Shown: positions 23,864 through 33,234 of the stretch, piece after piece
How the letters are laid out: the number at the start of each line of letters is the position of its first letter
How positions within the stretch are numbered: position 1 is the stretch's first letter
Source of the DNA: Anaerolineales bacterium
GTDB lineage: Bacteria > Chloroflexota > Anaerolineae > Anaerolineales > Villigracilaceae
Direction of reading: 5' to 3'
DNA: 64,000 bases
Assembly (NCBI GenBank): GCA_020634885.1
Contig: JACKAW010000002.1
Span: 552,546 to 616,545, forward strand
Program-made: the position numbers and the translations under genes
Notes under the pieces: model-generated
Databases searched by the model: none
What the model was told of the DNA's origin: nothing
What the model saw: only the letters and a program-made list of their open reading frames with translations

Positions 23864-26104
23864 ATGACGCTGGAAAAAGGCACTCTCATTCATAACCGTT
23901 ATCGCATTGTAGATATTTTGGGGCAAGGGGGCATGGGTTCCGTATATCGTGCCATTGACGAAAACCTGGGTGTATCTGTTGCACTCAAAGAAAATTTGTT
24001 TACAACGGATGAGTATTCGCGCCAATTTCGCCTTGAGGCGGTAATTCTTGCCAATTTACGCCACCCCAACTTGCCGCGCGTTTCAGACCATTTTGTTTTG
24101 GGGGATACAGGTCAATACCTTGTAATGGACTTTATTGAAGGTGAAGACCTTCGTTATCGTATGGAACGCCTCGGCATGCTTGAAGAGGAAGATGCGGTTC
24201 ATATCGGCGCTGCCATGTGTGATGCGTTGAATTACCTGCATACTCGCAAGCCACCCATTCTTCACCGTGATATTAAGCCTGGCAATGTAAAAATCGCACC
24301 GGATGGACATATCTATCTGGTGGACTTTGGTCTTGCCAAGGTGTATCAGAGTGCCAGTCAGGCAACAACTACCGGCGCCCGCGCCATGACACCCGGTTAC
24401 TCTCCGCCAGAACAATATGGTACTGCGCGCACAGATCCCAGAACTGATATCTATTCGCTTGGCGCTACTTTGTATGCCGCTTTGACCGGGGTTATCCCTG
24501 AAGATGGGCTGGCACGTGCAATGGATAACGCCCAATTAACACCGCTTCGAAAACGGAATTCAAAAGTATCCCGTAAACTGGCTGCGGCCATCGAAAAAGC
24601 TATGTCTGTGGATCCGATTGACCGTTTTCAATTAGCAGATGATTTTAAGACGAGCTTGCTTGCTGCAAAGTCGTTGACACAGCAAGTCCCTGGGTCTTAC
24701 AAAATCGTCCCTCCACCACTTGAAACCATGCATGAATCAAGCGGTGAAGATGTAACTCAAGTGGATGATGGACATCCTATTACTGGAAATAATAAAGCGA
24801 AAAAAGAACCGGGTCCCGTTCCTCCTTCTTCTTCGTTTTCTCAAGAAGATCAGCCATTTGTTTCCCCTTTAAAGCGACAAAAAGAACGTGAACGTAGGAA
24901 ACGTGCTGCAACAATGCGCTTTATTTTTTTTGTTTTGCTTTTGCTGGGAAGTGCTGCCGGAGTTTTGTATTTTAGACCCGAACTGATCCCTCTCAATGTA
25001 CGATCTTTAATTCCACCCATTGGCGACTTTTATGCAACCGCCACGCCAACTCTTACACCAACACTTGTTCCCACCCAAACGATTCCCCCAACTTTTACTG
25101 CATCTCCAGAACCCACATTTACTAATACTGTAGAGCCAACCAAGACCAACACCCCTTTGCCTACCCAAACACAGTTGTCTGTTATCACTACTGAAACGGC
25201 AGATGTTACCCCAACTGTCCCCGTAATAAATGTTGGCGGCGGGGCGGGGCAAATAGCCTTTGCGTCTGCGCGGTTGGGCGATCCGCAAATTTTTCTTCTT
25301 GATTTGAATGGTGAAAACCTATTTCAGGTGACCAATATGCCAAACGGTGCCTGCCAACCGGTCTGGTCGCCAGATGGACAGCGTATTGCGTTCATTTCTC
25401 CCTGTAAAAAGGAAGAAGACATTTACGCAAGCACAAGCCTTTATGTTATCAATGCAGATGGAACCGATCTGGTTACATTGGAGGCTTCACCTGGTGGCAA
25501 CTTTGATCCTGCCTGGTCTCCAGATGGCAGTACGATCATTTTTACATCACAACGAACCGGACAGATGGAACTCTTTACCACCTCTGTAAGTGAGCCAGGA
25601 TCGGCTACTCAATTGACAAAGGGTGCGGCAAGGGTTGAGTCTCGCATGGCGTCATGGTCGCCAGACGGCTCAAAGCTGGTTTATGTGGTGAAACGAGTAG
25701 GTGTATATCAGATATGGATGATGAATGCGGATGGAACGGACGCTGTGCAGATCATTCGGAGTGGACAGAATTATCATGACTATCTACCAGTTTGGTCTCC
25801 CAAGGATGATATTATCGTTTTTAATCAACGCTGCGCGAAGTCATTTTGTAATCCGTATGTGTTGAGTGTTTCCGCTACCGAACGGTCAACTGAGCAGGGA
25901 TTGAAACTACCCTTTAATGTCATTTATATAGAAGATGTGGGCTTTTCACCGGACGGGTTTTACCTGACTTATAAAGGCGTTGGTTCTGATAATAATTTCG
26001 ACATATTTTATATGACCTTGGCAGGCGGTGATCGAGTGCGCCTTACCGATGACCCTGCTCAAGACTTTCACCCTGCTTGGCGTCCAGCGCTTGTAGCCCC
26101 ATAG
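23864..26104 (+). CDS. Membrane Ser/Thr protein kinase with extracytoplasmic TolB-like propeller
   Basis: The 746-residue receptor-type kinase begins with a PknB-like domain: glycine loop GQGGMGSVYRA, Lys in SVALKENL, HRDIKPGNVKI (His near 134) and DFGLAKV (Asp near 154). A basic linker leads to one membrane helix at about 351-371. A Thr/Pro-rich stalk follows (about 380-455), and then a TolB-type propeller of about five repeats (QPVWSPDGQRIAFISP, DPAWSPDGSTIIFTSQ and others). The outer propeller could sense cell-wall or extracellular ligands and signal inward. The segment before the start lacks a clear ribosome site. Confidence 0.93.
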   Translation: MTLEKGTLIHNRYRIVDILGQGGMGSVYRAIDENLGVSVALKENLFTTDEYSRQFRLEAVILANLRHPNLPRVSDHFVLGDTGQYLVMDFIEGEDLRYRMERLGMLEEEDAVHIGAAMCDALNYLHTRKPPILHRDIKPGNVKIAPDGHIYLVDFGLAKVYQSASQATTTGARAMTPGYSPPEQYGTARTDPRTDIYSLGATLYAALTGVIPEDGLARAMDNAQLTPLRKRNSKVSRKLAAAIEKAMSVDPIDRFQLADDFKTSLLAAKSLTQQVPGSYKIVPPPLETMHESSGEDVTQVDDGHPITGNNKAKKEPGPVPPSSSFSQEDQPFVSPLKRQKERERRKRAATMRFIFFVLLLLGSAAGVLYFRPELIPLNVRSLIPPIGDFYATATPTLTPTLVPTQTIPPTFTASPEPTFTNTVEPTKTNTPLPTQTQLSVITTETADVTPTVPVINVGGGAGQIAFASARLGDPQIFLLDLNGENLFQVTNMPNGACQPVWSPDGQRIAFISPCKKEEDIYASTSLYVINADGTDLVTLEASPGGNFDPAWSPDGSTIIFTSQRTGQMELFTTSVSEPGSATQLTKGAARVESRMASWSPDGSKLVYVVKRVGVYQIWMMNADGTDAVQIIRSGQNYHDYLPVWSPKDDIIVFNQRCAKSFCNPYVLSVSATERSTEQGLKLPFNVIYIEDVGFSPDGFYLTYKGVGSDNNFDIFYMTLAGGDRVRLTDDPAQDFHPAWRPALVAP

Positions 26105-26109
26105 AATAG

Positions 26110-26146
26110 AAACAAAAACTCCCGTATCCCACGGGAGTTTTTGTTT
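26110..26146 (+). terminator. Intrinsic terminator after the kinase gene
   Basis: AAACAAAAACTCCCG pairs with CGGGAGTTTTTGTTT, starting eight bases after the stop codon. Confidence 0.85.
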
Positions 26147-26182
26147 GAAAATAAAAGACCACCAAAAATGGTGGTCTGTAGG

Positions 26183-26254
26183 TGCCGAGGGGGAGATTTG
26201 AACTCCCGACCAAGGGCTTATGAGTCCCCTGCTCTGCCACTGAGCTACCTCGGC
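26183..26254 (-). tRNA. tRNA with CAU anticodon (elongator Met, or Ile2)
   Basis: The cloverleaf is complete: acceptor GCCGAGG/CCUCGGC with discriminator A, D arm GCUC-AGUGGCA-GAGC, anticodon loop CUCAUAA, and T arm GGGAG-UUCAAAU-CUCCC. CCA is not encoded. The first pair is G1-C72 and the anticodon stem lacks the three G-C pairs of initiators, so it is not tRNA-fMet. The anticodon arm closely resembles that of tRNA-Ile2 (lysidine-modified CAU), so Met and Ile2 cannot be told apart with certainty here. Confidence 0.9.
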
Positions 26255-26315
26255 GTGGTCAAAGCGGGGCAAATATTACTATGGGGATGGAGAATTGTCA
26301 ACGTAGGTAACGAAA

Positions 26316-27332
26316 TTATCCTTTGGCGATTTCTTTGAGCTTGTTAAGGTTATTACGGGTACCCATGGCAATGATGACGTTGCCACTTTTCAAGATTGTG
26401 TCTTTTCCAGTCAGGGTATGGAACAAACCATCTTCGCCTCGCCGTGCAAGAACGGTGACTTCAAAAATATTACTGAGCCGCGCTTCCTGCACAGACATCC
26501 CTGCCAGTTCCGACCCATCTTCAATTTGGATCTGTTCAAGTAAAAGTTCCATACCGCCTGCGTGGGCAACTTCATCGAGAAAGTCTGCTACATTTGGGCG
26601 TATGAGCATGGTGACCATGCGTTTTCCTGAGATGCGATAGGGTTGAATGGTTTTATTGGCTCCAGCTTTTAAGAGTTTCGGCTCGGAATCTTCGTAGTTG
26701 GCTCGGGCGACAATGAAAAGCCCTGTGTTGAGGTTTCGAATGGTAAGGATAATGAAAACATTTTCTGCGTCAGAATTTACAGAAACCACAGCCGCCCGCG
26801 CTCGTTCAATACCTGCTTCTATTAATAACTCTTCGTGTGCTGCGTTGCCTTCCATGCTTAGAAATCCGTGGCTTTCTGCATGTGCAACACGGTCGGGGTC
26901 TTTATCTATAATGACAAATGGAATCCCTTCGTCTTTTAGCTCTTCGGCTACGTTTCTACCAACCCGCCCAAAACCGCAGACAATCACATGCCCGGATAGG
27001 TTTTTCAACATCTTTGACATCCTCCTTTGTTTTATGTGGGTGCGCCAATGGTCTGATAAAACGAACTCGACCATGATGCTGACGAGAAAACCGGTCACAC
27101 CGACACCTCCGGCGATCAGCCCCATGGTGAATGTCCTTCCTGCATGTGATAGTTCGCGCACCTCACCAAACCCCACTGTGCTTAATGTGATTACGGTCAT
27201 ATAAAGGGCATCCACAAAGGACAAGCCTTCAAGGACGATATAGCCTCCTGTACCTATACTTAGGAGCGCAATCAAAACAATGATCGCTAGTATGAACCTA
27301 TTCAAATAAATTTGGAACAGGGCTTTTTGCAT
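26316..27332 (-). CDS. Two-helix K+ channel with RCK/TrkA domains
   Basis: The 338-residue protein has two N-terminal membrane helices flanking a pore loop with selectivity filter TVGFGE (from ALYMTVITLSTVGFGEVREL). A TrkA-N Rossmann domain follows (HVIVCGFGRVGRNVAEELKD near 115-135), and then a TrkA-C domain. An internal Met after the pore (MSKMLKNL) resembles the alternative start seen in MthK-type channels that make free RCK domains. GYGD is replaced by GFGE, which is common in prokaryotic K+ channels of this type. Confidence 0.9.
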   Translation of the reverse strand: MQKALFQIYLNRFILAIIVLIALLSIGTGGYIVLEGLSFVDALYMTVITLSTVGFGEVRELSHAGRTFTMGLIAGGVGVTGFLVSIMVEFVLSDHWRTHIKQRRMSKMLKNLSGHVIVCGFGRVGRNVAEELKDEGIPFVIIDKDPDRVAHAESHGFLSMEGNAAHEELLIEAGIERARAAVVSVNSDAENVFIILTIRNLNTGLFIVARANYEDSEPKLLKAGANKTIQPYRISGKRMVTMLIRPNVADFLDEVAHAGGMELLLEQIQIEDGSELAGMSVQEARLSNIFEVTVLARRGEDGLFHTLTGKDTILKSGNVIIAMGTRNNLNKLKEIAKG

Positions 27333-27341
27333 TTTAGAGAA

Positions 27342-28403
27342 TTAACTTAAGTAGATTGGATTACTGTATATCCAGCCGCGGCGACTGCCAAGGTAGCGCC
27401 GGTAGGCTTCTACACGGTAGACGCCTGGCTCTGTGGTGATGTGGGTACAGGCGGTCTGATTTTTCAGGTGTTGGATGGGTTGTCCGTCTTTGTATAGGAT
27501 GATCTCAGCAGAGGACGGAAGTTTGGCTTGCAGAGTTACGCCGCCTTTAGCGGAAATTTCATCACCCATGATAACGGATTGATCTTTGCCCTGTGCGCTA
27601 AAACGAAACCCTTTGGTGGGGGCGGGCATATCATAGCCCACGAAGCAGTGCCCAGCCGCAAACGCTTTATAGATGAGGGAACGGTCGATGGTCACGTCTC
27701 CGGTCAACGGTCCAGAAAGAAGCGCGTGGGTGTTGACCGTGCGGAAGTGGAATTCGTAAGGGAAGATGACGCGGTGGATGGATCCCATGTGCATATCCAG
27801 TGCGTGTGCATCAGAGCCGCCAATGGCAACCACTTTTTTGCCGGTGGCGAGCAATTCATCCCATTTTGCCAGCGTGTTGGGAATGGGTTGGCGGGCAACG
27901 AAGGCTGGGAAGAAGGCGTAAAAAGCGCCGTGTAATTTTGTGGGGACAACGGTCTTCAACTCGCTGAGAGCGTTCCATAATTCGATGCCGGTGTAATTTT
28001 GAACAGACCAGTCTTCCCATGAAATATCGGTTTCATTGAAGGCTTTTGCTTCGGGGTCGTCGGGGTGGGCGAGGAAGCAGATGCCGCCCGCCTCACGAAC
28101 CTGATCGATGAGATTCTGTGGGTTTTTGGCGTACGTTGCCAATTCGCGGTTTGCCCCAAAAACAAGCAGGTGATTTTTCTGTGGGTCACGTGCCTGGTCA
28201 TGAACTTCCTCGCCAATGAGCATGAGGAGTTTTTTATTCTTTTCCTTGTAGTAACCTTCAAATCCCTGCACCAGGATGTTGTGGTCGGTGACGATGACCA
28301 CATCTACACCAGCTTTGAAGGCTGCGGCTGCGATGTCTTTGTGAAGACCGCTTCCATCGGAATAGCGGGTGTGCATGTGCAGGTTGACGGTGACTTCGTG
28401 CAT
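27342..28403 (-). CDS. PHP-domain metal-dependent hydrolase (CehA/McbA-like)
   Basis: The 353-residue protein has the PHP metal-site motifs: NLHMHTRYSDGSG (His9, His11, Asp16), VVIVTDHN near 38, a GEE segment, FLAHPDDP near 130, and IGGSDAHALDMH near 210. A C-terminal beta-rich part follows. Relatives hydrolyse phosphoesters or carbamates. The substrate is unknown and there is no signal peptide. AGAGGAAA lies upstream of the ATG. The K+ channel gene follows nine bases downstream, which suggests a two-gene operon. Confidence 0.85.
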   Translation of the reverse strand: MHEVTVNLHMHTRYSDGSGLHKDIAAAAFKAGVDVVIVTDHNILVQGFEGYYKEKNKKLLMLIGEEVHDQARDPQKNHLLVFGANRELATYAKNPQNLIDQVREAGGICFLAHPDDPEAKAFNETDISWEDWSVQNYTGIELWNALSELKTVVPTKLHGAFYAFFPAFVARQPIPNTLAKWDELLATGKKVVAIGGSDAHALDMHMGSIHRVIFPYEFHFRTVNTHALLSGPLTGDVTIDRSLIYKAFAAGHCFVGYDMPAPTKGFRFSAQGKDQSVIMGDEISAKGGVTLQAKLPSSAEIILYKDGQPIQHLKNQTACTHITTEPGVYRVEAYRRYLGSRRGWIYSNPIYLS

Positions 28404-28467
28404 GTATTTCCTCTGGCAAAAGGTTTCACCATCTTTTTTGTCTCGATGGTTAGAGTTTTAAGCTCGT

Positions 28468-28497
28468 TTGACGATTCACTTCCCAAACAGGTATAAT
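28468..28497 (+). promoter_or_regulatory. Promoter of secG
   Basis: TTGACG (28468-28473) and TATAAT (28492-28497) are separated by 18 bases. AGGAGG lies nine or ten bases before the secG ATG. Confidence 0.7.
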
Positions 28498-28529
28498 TTG
28501 CCCCGCTAATTTTTAGGAGGCACATTCGC

Positions 28530-28751
28530 ATGACAAATGTTTTGGAAATTGCTTTGATTATAACCTCAGTGGGTTTGATCCTCAGCGTCATCCTGCAAAG
28601 TAAGGGCGCAGGGCTTGGCGGTCTTACCGGCGCTGATACTGGTGGCGTATTCACTGCCCGCCGCGGTATTGAGCGTATTCTGTTCTGGGTGACCATTGGT
28701 TTGAGCATTCTCTTTTTTGCGCTCGTCCTTACCATCATCATCCTTGGCTAA
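28530..28751 (+). CDS. secG: Protein-export membrane protein SecG
   Basis: SecG is a small two-helix subunit of the SecYEG translocon that assists SecA-driven export. The 73-residue protein has helix 1 (EIALIITSVGLILSVILQ), the conserved cytoplasmic segment QSKGAGLGGLTGADTGGVF and helix 2 (ILFWVTIGLSILFFALVL). The length is typical of short Gram-positive and Chloroflexota SecG. AGGAGGCACATTCGC gives a strong ribosome site. Confidence 0.94.
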   Translation: MTNVLEIALIITSVGLILSVILQSKGAGLGGLTGADTGGVFTARRGIERILFWVTIGLSILFFALVLTIIILG

Positions 28752-28764
28752 TTACCAAAAACAG

Positions 28765-28819
28765 ATTGGAAGGTCCGCCGAGTTTGTTGCCCGTTTTCAG
28801 GGCGGGGCGGTCCTTTCTT
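28765..28819 (+). terminator. Probable terminator after secG
   Basis: AAGGTCCGCC and GGGGCGGTCCTT can pair imperfectly around a loop and are followed by TTCTTTTTTT. The downstream gene may still be reached by read-through. Confidence 0.55.
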
Positions 28820-28876
28820 TTTTTACCCTCACTCCTTGCCATCTCCCTCGGGAGAGAGTATGGGTGAGGGTAAAAA
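28820..28876. repeat. Intergenic palindrome (TTTTTACCCTCAC arms)
   Basis: TTTTTACCCTCAC (28820-28832) and GTGAGGGTAAAAA (28864-28876) are perfect complements, with an inner CTCCCTCGGGAG palindrome. It lies 21 bases before the start of the binding-protein gene. It looks like a mobile REP-type element, and it also may act as a bidirectional terminator. Confidence 0.65.
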
Positions 28877-28897
28877 GAATTACGATACAATAATTTT

Positions 28898-30583
28898 ATG
28901 AAAAGATTACGCTGGCAGATTCTGGTCGTAGCGGTAACGTTGGTGATCGTTGCATTGTTACTGCTCAGCCAACAACCGGTAAGTATTGTCACCTTGCCCG
29001 AGGCTGCGCCCGGCGGGATTTATACCGAGGCATTGATCGGCTCGATGGGGCGTCTCAACCCCATGTTGGACTGGAACAACGCCGCAGATCGAGATGTGAA
29101 CCGCCTGCTTTTTAGCGGCTTGGTTAAATTTGATTCTCGCGGGCTTCCCCAACCAGACTTGGTGGATTCGTGGGGTGTTTCAGCAGATGGGAAGGTCTAT
29201 AATTTCTCACTACGTCCGAATGCCGTATGGCACGACGGTACACCTGTCACAAGTGATGACGTGCTTTACACCATTGAGGTCATCAAAAGCCCCAACTCGC
29301 TTTTCCCGCAAGATATAAAAGACTTGTGGACACAAATTCAGGTAAAGCGGCTCGATGACAAGACCTTTCAGTTTGCACTGCCTGAACCCTTCTCTCCCTT
29401 TTTAGATTACGCCACTTTCGGTATTCTGCCAAAGCACTTGCTCGAAGCCATTCCGGCAGATCAGATCCCCACTGCTGAATTCAACCTCAACCCCATTGGA
29501 AGCGGACCATATAAATTTGACCGTCTCTTGACCAGCAATGGTCAGATCACTGGCGTAGTTCTGACTGCCAACCAGGATTTTTACTTGGGCGCGCCGTTCA
29601 TTGAACAGGTTGTTTTTCGATATTTCCCAAATGCAGAAACCGCATTGGATGCCTACCGTCAGGGTGAGGTATTGGGCGTCAGCCACTTGACGCAGGATGT
29701 ACTTGAATCTGCGCTTGCTGAGCCCGGGCTTTCTGTGTACACAAGCCGCCTCCCGCAGATGGGATTGGTTTTCTTCAACCTAAATAACCCTGCCGTCGGC
29801 TTTTTACAGGATGCCGCCGTGCGCCGCGCTCTCATGTTGGGGGTGAACCGCACTGTGATCGTCTCACATATTTTGAAGGGACAAGCCATCGTTGCCGACA
29901 GCCCCATTTTGCCGGGTTCATGGGCTTATTACGACGAGATCGAAAAATTCCCATATGACCCTGAATCAGCGATACAGATATTGAATAAAGGCGGCTACAT
30001 TTTTACAGCGGGAAGCAGCATCCGCTCAAAAGATGGGCAGCCGCTTTCATTCACCCTCGTTCACCCCGATGATGAAATTCACACGCAGATCGCTCAAGCC
30101 ATTCAAGCGGATTGGGCATTGATCGGCGTGGAGTTAAAGCTGGTCGCTGTGCCGTATGATTCTCTGGTCAATGATTACCTTGCGCCGCGCAGTTACGAAG
30201 CCGCATTGGGGGACCTAAATACCGCCCGCACACCCGACCCCGACCCATACCTGTTTTGGCATCAAGCCGAAGCCACGGGCGGACAGAATTATTCGCAATG
30301 GGATAACCGCACTGCAAGCGAGTTCCTTGAAACGGGACGCACCGCCGCCGATTTTAGCGAGCGCACCCGTTTGTACAAAAATTTCCAGGTAGTGTTTGCC
30401 AAGGAATTACCTTCACTGCCTTTGTATTACCCCGTCTATTCCTATGGTGTAGATGCACAAGTGCAGGGCGTGCAAGTTGCACCGATGTACGATACAAGCG
30501 ACCGGTTGGCTTTGATCACTGAATGGTATCTGGTAACCCGCCGCGCGCTGGATAATCAAACCGAAGCGACTGCCGCACCCTAA
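28898..30583 (+). CDS. Family 5 peptide-type solute-binding protein
   Basis: The 561-residue protein is an extracytoplasmic binding protein of the oligopeptide/nickel family (SBP_bac_5). A basic N-terminus and one hydrophobic helix (about 6-24) anchor or export it. No lipobox Cys is visible. The family pattern ADSWGVSADGKVYNFSLRPN-like (VDSWGVSADGKVYNFSLRPN), VWHDGTPVTSDDVLYT and NPIGSGPYKF is clear. No permease or ATPase gene adjoins it, so it either serves a distant transporter or acts alone. It lies between secG and an M20 peptidase gene. Confidence 0.9.
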   Translation: MKRLRWQILVVAVTLVIVALLLLSQQPVSIVTLPEAAPGGIYTEALIGSMGRLNPMLDWNNAADRDVNRLLFSGLVKFDSRGLPQPDLVDSWGVSADGKVYNFSLRPNAVWHDGTPVTSDDVLYTIEVIKSPNSLFPQDIKDLWTQIQVKRLDDKTFQFALPEPFSPFLDYATFGILPKHLLEAIPADQIPTAEFNLNPIGSGPYKFDRLLTSNGQITGVVLTANQDFYLGAPFIEQVVFRYFPNAETALDAYRQGEVLGVSHLTQDVLESALAEPGLSVYTSRLPQMGLVFFNLNNPAVGFLQDAAVRRALMLGVNRTVIVSHILKGQAIVADSPILPGSWAYYDEIEKFPYDPESAIQILNKGGYIFTAGSSIRSKDGQPLSFTLVHPDDEIHTQIAQAIQADWALIGVELKLVAVPYDSLVNDYLAPRSYEAALGDLNTARTPDPDPYLFWHQAEATGGQNYSQWDNRTASEFLETGRTAADFSERTRLYKNFQVVFAKELPSLPLYYPVYSYGVDAQVQGVQVAPMYDTSDRLALITEWYLVTRRALDNQTEATAAP

Positions 30584-30602
30584 AATAGTAGAGGAGATTT
30601 TC

Positions 30603-31973
30603 ATGTCTGAAGTACAAAAAGCATTGGATTATGTCCGCTCGAATCGCGGACGTTTTTTGGACGAATTGAAGGAACTGGTTGCCATCCCTTCTGTTTCAAC
30701 CCTGAATGAGAATAAAGGCGATGTAAAGAAAGCCGCCGAGTGGGTGGCGGGACAGTTGCGCTCCATTGGCATGAAGAACGTCAAGATCATGCCGACCGCT
30801 TTGCACCCTGTCGTCTATGGTGAGTGGATGGGCGCTGGTAAATCTGCTCCGACGGTGATGATCTACGGTCACTACGATGTACAGCCCATCGACCCGATCG
30901 AGCTTTGGAAGTCCGAACCGTTCAAGGCTGTAGTCCGAGGCGATTACCTCTTCGGGCGCGGTGCATCTGACATGAAGGGACAAGTCGTGGCGTCCATCAA
31001 AGCTGTGGAAGCCATCATGAAAACTCACGGAAAACTGCCTGTCAATATCAAGTGGCTGGTGGAAGGTGAAGAAGAGATCGGCTCTGAACACCTTGGCGAC
31101 TTTATCAAAAAGAATAAAAAACTCCTTGCCGCTGATTTTTGTTTGAACCCCGATGCCGGAATGATCGCCCCCGACAAACCCACCATCACCTCCGGCTTGC
31201 GCGGACTTGCCTATTTTGAACTGCGTGTTTTCGGTCCCGATAAAGACCTGCACTCTGGGCTCTTTGGTGGAACCGTCCACAACCCAGCACAGGCACTGAT
31301 CGAACTGGTGGCAGGGATGCACGATAAGAACGGCAAGATCACCCTGCCCGGCTTTTACGATAAGGTTCGCAAACTCAGCAAAAAAGAACGTGAAGATTTC
31401 AAACGCCTGCCCGTCAAAGATAAAGACCTCATCAAGATGACCGGCGTCCCCGCACTTTGGGGTGAACCACAATTTATCCCTGCCGAGCGCACCGGCGCAC
31501 GCCCAACACTTGAAGTGAACGGCTTGCTCTCCGGCTTTACGGGTCAGGGCTCAAAGACTGTTCTGCCTGCCTGGGCAATGGCAAAAATTTCCTGCCGCCT
31601 CGTGCCAGATCAAACTCCTGAAGAAACCGAAAAGCAGCTACGCGCCTACCTCAAAAAGAACGCACCCAAAACCATCAAATGGGAATTGAAAAATCTGCAT
31701 AACGCTGGCGCGGCGCTCACCGATACAAACTCTGCAGGATCGAAAGCGCTGGAAAAAGCACTCCAAACCGTTTGGGGCAAACGCCCATACTTCAAGCGTG
31801 AAGGCGGTTCCATTGGTTCCGTTGTGCTTTTGCAAAAATATGTCGGCGCCGATTCTTTGCTAACCGGTTTCGGCTTGCCGGATGATAACGTCCACTCGCC
31901 GAACGAACGGCTGCACCTGCCAACCTGGTACAAGGGCATCGAAGCCATTACACACTTTTTCTTCAATTTCTAA
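30603..31973 (+). CDS. M20 family dipeptidase
   Basis: The 456-residue cytoplasmic di-zinc peptidase probably cleaves dipeptides delivered by peptide uptake, in line with its neighbour, a peptide-binding protein. Metal-site motifs are YGHYDVQPIDP (His near 89), GRGASDMKGQ (Asp near 122), the catalytic/bridging Glu pair in VEGEEEIGSEH, NPDAGM, and a C-terminal His in SPNERLH. The dimerisation domain lies between about 200 and 330. GAGGAG precedes the ATG, 19 bases after the binding-protein stop, so the two are likely one operon. Confidence 0.93.
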   Translation: MSEVQKALDYVRSNRGRFLDELKELVAIPSVSTLNENKGDVKKAAEWVAGQLRSIGMKNVKIMPTALHPVVYGEWMGAGKSAPTVMIYGHYDVQPIDPIELWKSEPFKAVVRGDYLFGRGASDMKGQVVASIKAVEAIMKTHGKLPVNIKWLVEGEEEIGSEHLGDFIKKNKKLLAADFCLNPDAGMIAPDKPTITSGLRGLAYFELRVFGPDKDLHSGLFGGTVHNPAQALIELVAGMHDKNGKITLPGFYDKVRKLSKKEREDFKRLPVKDKDLIKMTGVPALWGEPQFIPAERTGARPTLEVNGLLSGFTGQGSKTVLPAWAMAKISCRLVPDQTPEETEKQLRAYLKKNAPKTIKWELKNLHNAGAALTDTNSAGSKALEKALQTVWGKRPYFKREGGSIGSVVLLQKYVGADSLLTGFGLPDDNVHSPNERLHLPTWYKGIEAITHFFFNF

Positions 31974-31979
31974 AACATA

Positions 31980-32048
31980 CGGGCGACCTTAACGGTCGCC
32001 CACGATTATATAAATAAATTACAGGGATAAGGGCAAGCCTTATCCCTG
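31980..32048. repeat. Two small hairpins in the M20-DUF1385 gap
   Basis: GGGCGACC-TTAAC-GGTCGCCC (about 31980-32000) and CAGGGATAAGG-GCAA-CCTTATCCCTG (about 32020-32047) lie one after the other. Neither has a T-run, so they may stabilise or process a shared transcript rather than end it. Confidence 0.5.
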
Positions 32049-32061
32049 CGATAGGAAATAA

Positions 32062-32949
32062 ATGGAAGATCGAATTATCACCTACGGCGGTCAAGCCGTG
32101 ATCGAAGGGGTTATGATGCGCGGGCAAAAAGCATTTGCCGTTGCCATGCGCGCACCCGAAGGCAATATTGTTATTCACACAGAACAACTTGCCAATGTGT
32201 ATCGCTCAGGTATTACAAAAATCCCATTCCTGCGCGGCATCATCCTGTTGTGGGATGCCCTTGGACTGGGGATGCGTGCCTTAACGCTTTCAGCCAATAC
32301 ACAAACAGGTGAAGATGAAAAACTGGAAGGACCGGCTCTTTACCTGACATTGGGCTTGTCACTCACCATTGGCATTGGACTCTTCTTTTTGCTCCCCGCC
32401 GGAATTGGCGGCTGGGTGGAACATGCCGCCGCCCAGACCACATCCGCATTGTGGATCGGGAACCTAGTGGAAGGCGCCCTGCGTTTGATTATCCTTGTTG
32501 GGTACATCTGGTCCATTGGCTTCATGCCCGATATTCGGCGCGTTTTTCAATACCACGGCGCAGAACATAAGACCATCAACGCCTTTGAAGCGGGCGCAGA
32601 ATTAACCCCTGAAACCGTGGAGAAATTCCCCATCGAACATCCACGCTGCGGTACGGCATTTTTACTTACACTCGTTCTGGTTTCCATTCTGGTCTTCACC
32701 GCCCTGGGACCCATGCCCATCCTCTGGCGTCTTGTTACCCGCATCCTGTTCATACCCATCCTTGCGGGCATTGCAGTCGAATACATCCGCTGGACGGCAA
32801 ATCACCTGAACAACCCAATCGTAAAAATTCTGATCAAACCGAATTTGGCGTTACAACTGCTCACCACCCGTCCGCCAGACCGCGAAATGCTGGAAGTGGC
32901 AATCGCATCCTTCCAAGCCATGCGCAAGGCAGAAGACGAAATCGCATAA
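32062..32949 (+). CDS. DUF1385 (YqhQ-like) membrane protein
   Basis: The 295-residue protein belongs to the DUF1385 family found in Firmicutes, Chloroflexota and relatives. It begins with the family mark YGGQAVIEGVMMRGQK and carries EHKTINAFEAGAELTPE and HPRCGTAFLL. The conserved His, Glu and Cys residues suggest a metal site in the membrane. Four or five hydrophobic helices are visible. The function is unknown. Confidence 0.92.
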   Translation: MEDRIITYGGQAVIEGVMMRGQKAFAVAMRAPEGNIVIHTEQLANVYRSGITKIPFLRGIILLWDALGLGMRALTLSANTQTGEDEKLEGPALYLTLGLSLTIGIGLFFLLPAGIGGWVEHAAAQTTSALWIGNLVEGALRLIILVGYIWSIGFMPDIRRVFQYHGAEHKTINAFEAGAELTPETVEKFPIEHPRCGTAFLLTLVLVSILVFTALGPMPILWRLVTRILFIPILAGIAVEYIRWTANHLNNPIVKILIKPNLALQLLTTRPPDREMLEVAIASFQAMRKAEDEIA

Positions 32950-32962
32950 ACAATGCGCAAAT

Positions 32963-32998
32963 AAAAAAAGAGACAGGATACCCCTGTCTCTTTTTTTA
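32963..32998 (+). terminator. Intrinsic terminator after the DUF1385 gene
   Basis: AGAGACAGG-ATACC-CCTGTCTCT is flanked by A7 and T7 runs. Confidence 0.88.
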
Positions 32999-33234
32999 TT
33001 TAAGTCTATTTTTTATAGATTCAGAGATCCGCCTGCAATTATCTTGCAATCTCGCGGCAACCTACCTGTAACGCGTTAACTTTTTCATGGACTATAGAAT
33101 GTAACTGATATTGTTTTCATTATTGTTAACTTGAAGCGCCATAGTAAGGCAGTTTGGAGGAAATTAAAAATAAAAAAAGCACCTTTTTCAGAACATAAAT
33201 AGAACCAATGAAAACAAATGAAAAGGAGAAAGCA

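Noticed and set aside
26183..26254. Initiator tRNA-fMet
   Set aside because: The first acceptor pair is G-C and the three G-C pairs of the initiator anticodon stem are missing.
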